DNA from: a virus
Reading direction: 5' to 3' (one strand)
IMG/VR virus record: IMGVR_UViG_3300048064_000724
Span: 1-48,924 of that record
DNA: 48,924 bases
The notes below the pieces were generated by a model, which saw only the letters and a program-made list of their open reading frames with translations, ran no database searches and was not told the DNA's origin. Positions 40,875 to 47,845 of the stretch are shown here, in pieces. Positions within the stretch are counted from its first letter, which is position 1. The number at the start of each line of letters is the position of its first letter. The position numbers were made by a program, and so were the translations under genes.

Positions 40875-41453
40875 ATGGAAATTAATAAATTTAACATCGA
40901 TGGTCTTATAGAGTTTAGACCAACTATTATTTATGACGAAAGAGGACAGTTTGTAGAAACTTATAAAGAATCTTTATTTAAACAACATGGGCTTTCTGAA
41001 AAATTCGTTCAGGATAATCAGTCTATTTCTAAAAAAGGAACTTTTAGAGGAATTCACCTACAAACAGGTAAGAGTGCACAGGGTAAATTAGTTAGAGTTA
41101 CTAAGGGATCTGCTATTGATTTCGCAGTAGATTTAAGGCCAGGTTCTAAAACTTACGGAAAATTTGTCAATATTCTATTAACGTCAAATTCTGGAAATCA
41201 ATTTTGGATTCCAGCAGGTTTTGGTCATGCGTTTCTAGCCCTTGAGGACGATACTATTTTCTCTTATAAATGTACTAAAGAATATGATAAAAGTTCAGAG
41301 GAGTGCATCCTATGGTCCGACAAAGATATAGATTTAACTATCGATCCAGGTTTATTAATTCAACATGAAATAGGTCATATTTTAGTTTCATCTAAGGATC
41401 AGAACGGAATAACACTTAAAGAATATACTAAAAAACATGCGCAGCCTGTTTAA
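40875..41453 (+). CDS. rfbC: dTDP-4-dehydrorhamnose 3,5-epimerase (RmlC)
   Basis: 192 aa cupin. FRGIHLQTGKSAQGKLVRVTKG has the catalytic H61 and K71, followed by DFAVDLRPGSKTYGKFV and FGHAFLALEDDTIFSYKCT, all classical. It would isomerise dTDP-4-keto-6-deoxyglucose in rhamnose synthesis. The other Rml enzymes are absent here, so it may act on host intermediates to alter surface sugars or decorate phage components. The next gene overlaps its end by 17 bases. Confidence 0.93.
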   Translation: MEINKFNIDGLIEFRPTIIYDERGQFVETYKESLFKQHGLSEKFVQDNQSISKKGTFRGIHLQTGKSAQGKLVRVTKGSAIDFAVDLRPGSKTYGKFVNILLTSNSGNQFWIPAGFGHAFLALEDDTIFSYKCTKEYDKSSEECILWSDKDIDLTIDPGLLIQHEIGHILVSSKDQNGITLKEYTKKHAQPV

Positions 41454-41922
41454 AAGAATTAAGAGAGTAATAGATTTCTTACCCATTATCTGGAAAGGAT
41501 ATGATTGGGATTATAGATACGCAATTGAATTATTTCAATATCAATTAAGTAGAACCGCAGATTCGATAGAAAAAGGAGGTTATCAAGTAGGCAGAGAAAA
41601 CACAGCTAATAAAATTAGAACCGCTGTGAAATTAATGGATAAAGTCTATGATGAAGAATATTTATTAGAATATATTTCAAAAATCGAAGAAAAATATGGT
41701 AAATCCTATTTTGAATTTGAAGAGTTAGATAGGTTAGATGTAAACGGAGATCCATATTACGAAATGGTTGAAAAGTGGAAAATCGATTACACTAAAGATC
41801 AGTTATCAATAATTGAACAAGAGAAGAATGCAATGATGTGGGAATCCAGGGCTAAGCAGAAAAAAGCACATAGACTATTATGGAATTATATAGAGCATAA
41901 TATTCAAAGATGGTGGGATTAA
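41437..41922 (+). CDS. Hypothetical phage protein, 161 aa
   Basis: Starts inside the rmlC gene. Helical, aromatic-rich protein: LPIIWKGYDWDYRYAIELFQYQLSR then two charged helices and a W-rich C-terminus (LLWNYIEHNIQRWWD). Similar helical proteins with the WxDxDYxYxxEL pattern occur in many tailed phages (memory, unverified). Function unknown. Confidence 0.72.
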   Translation: MRSLFKRIKRVIDFLPIIWKGYDWDYRYAIELFQYQLSRTADSIEKGGYQVGRENTANKIRTAVKLMDKVYDEEYLLEYISKIEEKYGKSYFEFEELDRLDVNGDPYYEMVEKWKIDYTKDQLSIIEQEKNAMMWESRAKQKKAHRLLWNYIEHNIQRWWD

Positions 41923-41942
41923 AATAATTTGAAAATAATTGC

Positions 41943-41981
41943 CTAAATATTTTTTTATCTCAGATATTTTGCTTATATTAG
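41943..41981 (+). promoter_or_regulatory. 39-bp conserved promoter-like block, copy 2
   Basis: CTAAATATTTTTTTATCTCAG then ATATTTTGCTTATATTAG; one base differs from copy 1 in this part. The next ATG is at 42010. Downstream it continues to resemble copy 3 (AGTAATAATCAATAAA versus AGTAATAATTAATAAA). Confidence 0.6.
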
Positions 41982-42009
41982 TATAGTAATAATCAATAAA
42001 GCAAAAAAC

Positions 42010-42237
42010 ATGTCACTTAATTTAAACGTAGAAAAAGCTTGGGTAACCTTCTTAAATGATGGTTGGGAAAGCGTTTGGCATCCAGTAACAGACGTTCTTG
42101 GAAACCATTTAGACTGGTCAGACGAAATCATGGACCATTGTAGAAAACAATTTAATGACTCTGACAATTGGGTTAGTTTTGGAATCGCTCCTACTTCTCA
42201 AATGTTAATTAAAAACTCAGTAAGAGATAACCTTTAA
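42010..42237 (+). CDS. Small hypothetical protein, 75 aa
   Basis: First gene behind promoter block copy 2. W-rich (WVTFLNDGWESVWHPVTD, HLDWSDEIMDHC). Probably an early host-takeover protein judging by size and promoter; no family recognised. Confidence 0.68.
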   Translation: MSLNLNVEKAWVTFLNDGWESVWHPVTDVLGNHLDWSDEIMDHCRKQFNDSDNWVSFGIAPTSQMLIKNSVRDNL

Positions 42238-42247
42238 AAATATAAAA

Positions 42248-42706
42248 ATGAAAACAGTAATTTTCGATTTAGATGGAACTCTCGCTCTTATCGACGATAG
42301 GAGAGCTATTTCCACAAAAGATAATGGTAAAATGGATTGGGACACTTTCTTCGATCCAGCAAACATTCAATTAGATAAACCGAATTGGCCAGTTATTCAC
42401 ATGGCACGACTTCTTAAAAAAGATGGACATCGTGTTGTAATTTTTAGTGGAAGATCTAAAGCTACTAAAGACGCAACGAAAGATTGGTTAAACGATCTTG
42501 ATATTCCATTTGATGTTTTAAAGATGCGACCAACTGCTGGAGGTTTTAAGTTTATGAAAGATGATGTATTAAAGAAAAAGTGGCTTGATGATTTATTTCC
42601 AAATACAGACGATATTACATGTGTCTTTGATGATAGAGATAAAGTAGTTCAAATGTGGAGAGATAACGGTATCACTTGCTTTCAAGTAGCTGACGGTAAT
42701 TTTTAA
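42248..42706 (+). CDS. Stand-alone polynucleotide 3'-phosphatase (PseT C-terminal domain-like)
   Basis: 152 aa HAD phosphatase. Motif I is FDLDGTLA (D7, D9), motif II VIFSGRSKATKDATKDWL, motif III KDDVLKKKW and motif IV CVFDDRDKVVQMWRDNGI, ending FQVADGNF. This matches the C-terminal half of T4 polynucleotide kinase/phosphatase (SGRESGTKEDPT, KDDVVKEEIFW, IDDRTQVVEMWRRIGV, WQVASGDF). The 5'-kinase half is missing. It would remove 3' phosphates in RNA or DNA repair. A HAD nucleotidase with similar caps is the alternative. Confidence 0.88.
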   Translation: MKTVIFDLDGTLALIDDRRAISTKDNGKMDWDTFFDPANIQLDKPNWPVIHMARLLKKDGHRVVIFSGRSKATKDATKDWLNDLDIPFDVLKMRPTAGGFKFMKDDVLKKKWLDDLFPNTDDITCVFDDRDKVVQMWRDNGITCFQVADGNF

Positions 42707-42716
42707 AATAAAAGAT

Positions 42717-43001
42717 ATGAAATTCAAAGATTTAAAATTTAAGAAGCAACATCACGGTGGCATAGGAGCTACCGCAAAGTTCAAAGAAGTTACAGTGAGT
42801 ATTCAAGCTGGTAGGTTTGTTTACAGTACTCCTCGAGAAGATGGCCTAGACTCTACGCAATACTCTTCTTTTGAAGTAGCTATATTTAAAAATTCTAAGG
42901 ATGGCGGTTTTGTCACCGATCAGTTTTTAGATACTGGAGACGAAGTTGCTGGATGGACTTCTAAGAAAGATGTTGAAAAACTTTTACAAAAATTGAGATA
43001 A
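42717..43001 (+). CDS. Small hypothetical protein, 94 aa
   Basis: Beta-rich protein (ATAKFKEVTVSIQAGRFVYS, SSFEVAIFKN) with a C-terminal helix containing WTSKKDVEKLLQKL. Its stop codon shares a base with the next ATG (TAATG). Function unknown. Confidence 0.65.
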   Translation: MKFKDLKFKKQHHGGIGATAKFKEVTVSIQAGRFVYSTPREDGLDSTQYSSFEVAIFKNSKDGGFVTDQFLDTGDEVAGWTSKKDVEKLLQKLR

Positions 43002-43228
43002 TGGGAATAGAAGGATTATTTTTAACAATTTTCTTAGGAGCATTTGCATTCGTAATGGGATGGATGAAAGGATGTGAAGACGAGCAATCGAGAATTAGAG
43101 AAGCTTTCAGGTCAGAAGAATATGACTATGAAGGCTTCTTTAACGTTCTTGAAAAATATGAAGAGGAGAAGGAAGCCGCTAAACAATGGGCTAAGTTTAA
43201 TAAAAAAAGAAAAAAAAATCAAAAATAA
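43001..43228 (+). CDS. Small membrane protein, 75 aa
   Basis: N-terminal transmembrane helix (LFLTIFLGAFAFVMGWM), then an acidic helix and a very basic C-terminus (KKRKKNQK). Coupled to the upstream gene through TAATG. Function unknown. Confidence 0.6.
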   Translation: MGIEGLFLTIFLGAFAFVMGWMKGCEDEQSRIREAFRSEEYDYEGFFNVLEKYEEEKEAAKQWAKFNKKRKKNQK

Positions 43229-43232
43229 ACAG

Positions 43233-43270
43233 CCTAGAATTTTTTTATCTCAGAAATTTTGCTTATATTA
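43233..43270 (+). promoter_or_regulatory. 38-bp conserved promoter-like block, copy 3
   Basis: CTAGAATTTTTTTATCTCAG then AAATTTTGCTTATATTAG; one T shorter than copies 1 and 2 and identical to copy 1 from ATCTCAG onwards. ATG at 43301 is 30 bases beyond. Confidence 0.6.
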
Positions 43271-43300
43271 GTAGAGTAATAATTAATAAAAGAAACCATT

Positions 43301-43501
43301 ATGGCAGAATTAAAAAATAAACAATATATGTTCACCTTTGAAGGTGGAGGTTGGAACACAGTGTGGGCCAAAACTAAACGAGGTGCAATTAAAGCCGCTC
43401 TTAAAGAATACAAAGATTCAGATTCTTTGAATCCTCGTATTGATTCTTTTCATAAAGCTACCGAAGAAGGTCTTCGAAGTGCAATGTCTCTTTTCTACTA
43501 A
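43301..43501 (+). CDS. Small hypothetical protein, 66 aa
   Basis: First gene behind promoter block copy 3. YMFTFEGGGWNTVWAKTKRGAIKAA resembles a small beta-hairpin plus helix domain in which a residue-transforming helix follows GGGWN; seen in several small phage proteins. Function unknown, likely early. Confidence 0.65.
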   Translation: MAELKNKQYMFTFEGGGWNTVWAKTKRGAIKAALKEYKDSDSLNPRIDSFHKATEEGLRSAMSLFY

Positions 43502-43511
43502 AATAATAAAA

Positions 43512-43856
43512 ATGAATAAATTACAATCACTTAAATGCGTTGAAGTAACTTCACAGACGCAAGCCGACAATGGAACTATTTGTTACCATGATCCTATCAC
43601 GAATACTGACTATCTTTCATATGAAAGTGGATATATTCGTAGAGCATACACTCGAAATTACAAAAATTATAAAGGATATGGATGGTCTCATCGAACAATT
43701 TATCAGTTAAATCCTACTAGGAAAGCATTCTATGAATATAGAGGAAGCTCATATCCCTGCACTGAAAGAATCATGATCAAAGATCCAAGTGAGCGTTTAG
43801 ACAGACTTGCAAAGGCTGTAGTTAATTATAGAAAAACCCTTAGCAAGAATGCGTAA
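43512..43856 (+). CDS. Hypothetical protein, 114 aa
   Basis: Start chosen at 43512 (AAATAATAAAAATG leader). The frame is open back to 43440, but that part overlaps the preceding gene. Rich in Y, R and N (YLSYESGYIRRAYTRNYKNY). No motif recognised. Its last codons overlap the start of the 38-aa gene. Confidence 0.62.
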   Translation: MNKLQSLKCVEVTSQTQADNGTICYHDPITNTDYLSYESGYIRRAYTRNYKNYKGYGWSHRTIYQLNPTRKAFYEYRGSSYPCTERIMIKDPSERLDRLAKAVVNYRKTLSKNA

Positions 43857-43965
43857 ACTAAAAAACACACTTAAGCAGATTGATAGCGTAGACATCGTTT
43901 TAATTACTGCGTTTGGACTTTATATGATTCTACTTATTTCTAACCTTTTAAAAATGGTAAACTAA
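43849..43965 (+). CDS. Very small membrane protein, 38 aa
   Basis: ATG at 43849 overlaps the preceding gene by eight bases, and its stop TAA shares a base with the next ATG (TAATG at 43963-43967). One hydrophobic helix: IVLITAFGLYMILLISNLL. The double coupling supports that it is translated. Confidence 0.55.
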   Translation: MRKLKNTLKQIDSVDIVLITAFGLYMILLISNLLKMVN

Positions 43966-44198
43966 TGAGATATACTGTAACATTTGAAGTATACATTGAT
44001 GCAGATAACGATAAACATGCTCTTTCAAAGGGTGAACTTATAGCTGACAATCAAGAAAATAAATACGGACAATCATGGGACGTAACACAATTACACCAAA
44101 CTCCTTTCGCTTCTCTTAATACAAAGAAAGTAGATATTCAAAAAATTAGAACGGAGCAAATGATTAAATTAATAGAAGAAGATCCATTACCATTTTAA
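43965..44198 (+). CDS. Small hypothetical protein, 77 aa
   Basis: Coupled to the 38-aa gene by TAATG. Begins with a beta strand and helix (YTVTFEVYIDADNDKHALSK), a common small phage fold; ends IEEDPLPF. Function unknown. Confidence 0.62.
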   Translation: MRYTVTFEVYIDADNDKHALSKGELIADNQENKYGQSWDVTQLHQTPFASLNTKKVDIQKIRTEQMIKLIEEDPLPF

Positions 44199-44199
44199 G

Positions 44200-44403
44200 A
44201 TGATAACATATTTGACAATAGGTTTTATTTACTCATTTATTATGCATCTCTTATGGGACTATAATAAAAGGAATGATAAAGATTTTGAAATTAAAAAATG
44301 GACCCTGTGGGAGTCACTAGTTCTAGCTCTAACATGGCCCATCTATCTGGGATATTTTATATGGTCATTTATAGATTCATTTTTTAATAATTCTAATGAG
44401 TAA
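44200..44403 (+). CDS. Small membrane protein, 67 aa
   Basis: Two hydrophobic segments (residues about 3-19 and 39-62, rich in W and I) linked by a charged loop (DYNKRNDKDFEIKK). One base after the previous stop codon. Could be a holin-like protein by size and topology, but there is no lysin nearby to support that. Confidence 0.6.
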   Translation: MITYLTIGFIYSFIMHLLWDYNKRNDKDFEIKKWTLWESLVLALTWPIYLGYFIWSFIDSFFNNSNE

Positions 44404-44428
44404 ACTTTTTTCAAATAGACAGTATAAA
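44402..44428 (+). promoter_or_regulatory. AAAC-N17-TATAAA promoter, leaderless spacing
   Basis: AAAC at 44402-44405 overlapping the previous stop codon, 17 bases, G, TATAAA at 44423-44428. The ATG at 44434 is five bases beyond the -10. Confidence 0.48.
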
Positions 44429-44433
44429 TTATA

Positions 44434-44571
44434 ATGAAAATAGACTTTTATACACAAATAGGCCAATTTCTAATTTTACCAACTGTTAAGATAACTTTTG
44501 ATAAAACACTAAACGGATATTACGAATTAATATTCGCATGGGGAAGTTGGGGTATTTCAATCTCATTTTAA
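44434..44571 (+). CDS. Very small hypothetical protein, 45 aa
   Basis: ATG at 44434, TAA at 44569-44571, three bases before the glycosylase gene. Sequence begins MKIDFYTQIGQFLILPTVKI and ends FAWGSWGISISF, two likely amphipathic strands. It has its own candidate promoter. The match of boxes and frame supports a real gene; function unknown. Confidence 0.5.
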   Translation: MKIDFYTQIGQFLILPTVKITFDKTLNGYYELIFAWGSWGISISF

Positions 44572-44574
44572 ACT

Positions 44575-45408
44575 ATGCCAGAATTAGCAGAACTTAAATT
44601 TACAGCAGATTACGTTAACACTGTTTCCGAAGGAATAAAATACGTTAATGTAGTCAAAAATCCAGAACATAAATGTGAAGATCTAGATATTCCATTTGAT
44701 TTTTTTAAAATTAAAGCAGAATCCAAGGGCAAGGAAATGGTTTTAGTTATTCAGGATAATGATTCTGATAAATTTATTCCGATTAGGATGACAATGGGAA
44801 TGAGCGGATATTTTAAAGTTACGAATACAGGACAAGAGCCTAAACATTCTCATTTAAAATTTCATAGAAAAGATGGAACTACACTCTCCTTTGTAGATGT
44901 ACGTAGATTTGGTAAATGGAAGCAAGGGTTGTGGTGGAATGATACACGAGGGGAGGATCCAACGACCTCCTTTGATTCTTTTTGGAAAGATATAATGACT
45001 AATCTAACGTCAAGGGCTTTCAAGAAACCACTCTATGAAGTCCTGATGAACCAAAAATATTTTAATGGAATAGGCAATTACCTAAGAGCAGAGATTATTT
45101 ATAGAGCAGGTGACGTAGATCCTTTCTTACCAGCTGCATGGCAACTTGCCAAATATCCTAAAATCTTAGAACTTTGTCGAGATATTCCAATGTTGGCATA
45201 CGCAAAGGGAGGAGGAAGTATTAGAGATTGGGATAATCCATTTGGACAAAATGCTGTTCAAGAAAAATTCATGCTTTGTTATGGAAACTCTAGTATGTCA
45301 AAAAGGAAAGATTCAAATGGAAGAACCTTTTGGTATGATCCAAAATGGGATAATGTTCCTACAAGTAGAGACGATTTAAAGGAATATTTACATGGCAATA
45401 GAAGCTAA
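44575..45408 (+). CDS. Fpg/Nei family DNA glycosylase with zincless finger
   Basis: 277 aa base-excision enzyme. N-terminal PELAE gives the catalytic P2 and E3; K53 is the beta-elimination lysine region; MGMSG and DVRRFG are present; the helix-two-turn-helix is NQKYFNGIGNYLRAEII (N168). At the C-terminus the usual CxxC...CxxC finger is replaced by CYGNSSMSKRKDSNGRTFWYDP, which keeps the finger arginine (R250) but has no zinc ligands. Zincless fingers are known from NEIL1 and mimivirus Nei. It likely removes oxidised pyrimidines or purines. Confidence 0.9.
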   Translation: MPELAELKFTADYVNTVSEGIKYVNVVKNPEHKCEDLDIPFDFFKIKAESKGKEMVLVIQDNDSDKFIPIRMTMGMSGYFKVTNTGQEPKHSHLKFHRKDGTTLSFVDVRRFGKWKQGLWWNDTRGEDPTTSFDSFWKDIMTNLTSRAFKKPLYEVLMNQKYFNGIGNYLRAEIIYRAGDVDPFLPAAWQLAKYPKILELCRDIPMLAYAKGGGSIRDWDNPFGQNAVQEKFMLCYGNSSMSKRKDSNGRTFWYDPKWDNVPTSRDDLKEYLHGNRS

Positions 45409-45577
45409 GAAGTGGTTAGACGAAAACGAATGGCCAGATAATAATATAGACAGTGATGCATTTTCTCATTACACTAAAATGAGCAGTATCATGGAACAAT
45501 ACGCCAGAGAATATCATGCTAAGAAATTAGAAGAAGCTCGAAAAAAAGAAGTAACACAATTTAAAAAGTTCTTATGA
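45392..45577 (+). CDS. Small hypothetical protein, 61 aa
   Basis: Overlaps the end of the glycosylase gene by 17 bases and the next gene by four. Charged helical protein (YAREYHAKKLEEARKKE). Function unknown. Confidence 0.55.
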   Translation: MAIEAKKWLDENEWPDNNIDSDAFSHYTKMSSIMEQYAREYHAKKLEEARKKEVTQFKKFL

Positions 45578-46206
45578 AAAAACTAGAACGCATGCAAAAC
45601 TTAATCGTCGTTGGACATCCGGACAAAAAATCATTTTGCTATAACGGAATTTTTAAAACAATCCAAGAATCTCTATTAGACAGCGATTACCTAAATGAAA
45701 TACAGGTAATAGATTTATATAGAGATGATTTTTCTCAGCCAAGAAAAGATCTTATTAAAGAATATCAAGACGCTGTAACATGGGCAGATAGAATCTACTT
45801 CGTATCTCCTGTTTGGTGGTTTAGATTAACTCCTAGAATGGAAATATTCTTTGACGAAGTATTTACACCAGGATTTGCATATAAATTTATGCCATTATTT
45901 GGAAATTATGCATATCCGAAACCATTTTTAAGCGACAAAAAGGTAAGGACATATATAACCCACGGCGCTCCTTCATTACCAGTGAGAACCCTTTATTTAA
46001 ATTCAGTTAAACTACGCCTAGTGATGGGAGTATTTACATTTGTATTCGGATGGAATATTTCAAGATGGTTAAAGACAAAACAATTTTGGTCAGTTCCTTT
46101 CGTAAGCGATACAAAAAGAAAGAAATATTTAGATAGAGTTAAAAAAGATATTAGGAGAGATCTTAAAAAACATCAAACATTACCTACGCAGCATGAAAAC
46201 ATATAG
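45574..46206 (+). CDS. Flavodoxin-like NAD(P)H quinone oxidoreductase
   Basis: 210 aa. LIVVGHPDKKSFCYNGIF is the FMN/FAD phosphate-binding start of the NQO1/KefF family, IYFVSPVWWFRLTPRMEIFFDEV the typical P-x-W-W-x-x-x-P-x-x-x-K/E-x-x-x-D segment, and GFAYKF follows. Probably reduces quinones at the membrane and may protect from oxidative stress. It starts within the previous stop (ATGA). A start at M7 (QNLIVVG) is an alternative. Unusual cargo for a phage. Confidence 0.82.
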   Translation: MKKLERMQNLIVVGHPDKKSFCYNGIFKTIQESLLDSDYLNEIQVIDLYRDDFSQPRKDLIKEYQDAVTWADRIYFVSPVWWFRLTPRMEIFFDEVFTPGFAYKFMPLFGNYAYPKPFLSDKKVRTYITHGAPSLPVRTLYLNSVKLRLVMGVFTFVFGWNISRWLKTKQFWSVPFVSDTKRKKYLDRVKKDIRRDLKKHQTLPTQHENI

Positions 46207-46444
46207 ACCCACAAAAGAAATGAGAACTAATCCACTTTCCCTACAGGACGGAGGATCCATAGTAACAGTGATTTACGATGGTTACGTTGTTGAATTTACA
46301 AACATCAAATCTCCTTATTCGTATATTTCTTCTATTCGCTTTCGAAAGCGCAATGATATTACTCTTAGAGGTTTTTTAATAAACGGTGAAGAATATGACA
46401 TGTGTGGTGGTAATAAAGAAACAAAAATAAATAAATCAATATAA
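46193..46444 (+). CDS. Small hypothetical protein, 83 aa
   Basis: Overlaps the oxidoreductase gene by 14 bases. Beta-rich core (GGSIVTVIYDGYVVEFTNIK); function unknown. Its 3' end carries the promoter boxes of the epimerase gene. Confidence 0.58.
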   Translation: MKTYRPTKEMRTNPLSLQDGGSIVTVIYDGYVVEFTNIKSPYSYISSIRFRKRNDITLRGFLINGEEYDMCGGNKETKINKSI

Positions 46445-46445
46445 T
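46419..46445 (+). promoter_or_regulatory. AAAC-N17-TATAAT promoter, leaderless spacing
   Basis: AAAC at 46419-46422 (preceded by G) inside the end of the previous gene, 17 bases, TATAAT at 46440-46445. The ATG at 46451 is five bases beyond. Confidence 0.48.
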
Positions 46446-46450
46446 ATTAT

Positions 46451-47338
46451 ATGAAAAATGTATTAATCACAGGAGGTGCCGGATTTGTTGGAAGCAATCT
46501 TATTAAGCACCTAAAGGAAGCATATCCAGAAATAAAAATAACATCTTTAGATAATTACTTCACAGGAAAAGAAGAAAACCACGTTTCAGGTGTAACTTAT
46601 TATAGAGGACATACATGGGAAGCAGATTCTATCTTTGAAAAATTAGCAGAAGACGATTATTTCGACACTGTTTTTCATTTTGGAGAATATAGTAGAATTG
46701 TTCAATCGTTTGAGGACATTGATTTTGTTCACAGGTCTATTTTATCTGGAACACCCGTTATTTTAGAATTATGTAGAAAATGGAATTCAAAATTAATTTA
46801 TTCTGCGTCTTCTTCTAAATTTGGTAATAATGGTGAAGATGAAAATCTTTCTCCTTACGCTTGGATGAAGTCTAAGATGGTAGAATTAATTAAAAACTAC
46901 AATACATGGTATGATTTACAATATGAAATCTGCTACTTCTTTAACGTATATGGACCTGGTCAAATTATGTCAGGTGACTATGCAACCGTGGTGGGTATCT
47001 TTGAAAGACAATTTAAAGCGGGTCAAAAATGTACAGTAGTTTCTCCTGGAAATCAAAGTAGAGATTTTACTCACGTAGAAGACGTAGTAAGAGCACTAGG
47101 CATAGCAGCTCAAAGAAAAGATAATCATGAATGGCACTTAAGAAGTGGTGTAAATACTACAATGATTGATTTAGCAGAAATGTATGGCGATTGGGAAATG
47201 ATTCCTGAAAGAAGAGGTGAAAGGTTTACAAGTGAAGACTTTCCATCTGACACTGAAGAAAAATTAGGATGGACTCCTAAATGGAAATTAGAAGATTGGG
47301 TAAAATTAGTAACAACGCAAGAAGAAATTAATGCATAA
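46451..47338 (+). CDS. NAD-dependent nucleotide-sugar epimerase/dehydratase
   Basis: 295 aa extended short-chain dehydrogenase. ITGGAGFVGSN (8-16) binds NAD; SASSSKFG and PYAWMKSKM contain the catalytic S/T and Y-x-x-x-K; FFNVYGPGQ and RDFTHVEDVVRA are typical of GalE/WcaG enzymes. With the RmlC at 40875 it may modify surface sugars or virion glycans. The exact substrate cannot be read from the sequence. Confidence 0.9.
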   Translation: MKNVLITGGAGFVGSNLIKHLKEAYPEIKITSLDNYFTGKEENHVSGVTYYRGHTWEADSIFEKLAEDDYFDTVFHFGEYSRIVQSFEDIDFVHRSILSGTPVILELCRKWNSKLIYSASSSKFGNNGEDENLSPYAWMKSKMVELIKNYNTWYDLQYEICYFFNVYGPGQIMSGDYATVVGIFERQFKAGQKCTVVSPGNQSRDFTHVEDVVRALGIAAQRKDNHEWHLRSGVNTTMIDLAEMYGDWEMIPERRGERFTSEDFPSDTEEKLGWTPKWKLEDWVKLVTTQEEINA

Positions 47339-47822
47339 AAGAAGTAAATTAGTATTAGTAGGTAAAGCAGCTGCGGGTAAAGATTATTTAAGAACTCGTT
47401 ATGAAAATAGAGGATTTGTATTTGGAGTTTCATACACTACTCGTCCACCAAGAAAAAAGGCGAATGAGAAGGAAGGAATAGATTATTATTTCGTAAATGA
47501 AGAATCATTTAAGAAAATGATCGAAGAAGACAGGTTTGTAGAATATCAAAAATTTAATGGATGGTATTATGGAATTACTAAAGAAGAATTCGAAAGATGT
47601 GATATTATGATTTTAAATGCAGAAGCCATTGAACTATTAAGCGAAGAATATAGAAACAGATGTTTTGTAACGTATATAGATATTCCAATTGAAGTAAGAA
47701 GGTCTAGAATCATTGAAAGAAATGATCCAGATGATAATTTTGAGAGAAGAATTCAAGCAGATGAAGAACAATTTAGAAACTTTTTGGATTTTGATTGTAG
47801 AATAACTAACCACAACTTTTAA
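47331..47822 (+). CDS. Guanylate kinase-like nucleotide kinase
   Basis: 163 aa. P-loop GKAAAGKD at 11-18 (the usual S/T is D), SYTTRPPRKKANEKEGIDYYFV is the GMP-binding segment of guanylate kinases, and YGITKEEF follows. Catalysis would be GMP or dGMP phosphorylation for nucleotide supply beside ribonucleotide reductase. It is short compared with about 200 aa, mostly in the lid. Overlaps the epimerase by eight bases (ATGCATAA). Confidence 0.85.
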   Translation: MHKRSKLVLVGKAAAGKDYLRTRYENRGFVFGVSYTTRPPRKKANEKEGIDYYFVNEESFKKMIEEDRFVEYQKFNGWYYGITKEEFERCDIMILNAEAIELLSEEYRNRCFVTYIDIPIEVRRSRIIERNDPDDNFERRIQADEEQFRNFLDFDCRITNHNF

Positions 47823-47845
47823 AAATAAAATAAATAAATAATAAA

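Noticed and set aside
43074-43271. 65-aa + strand frame
   Set aside because: Overlaps the 75-aa membrane protein gene almost completely and runs through the promoter block.
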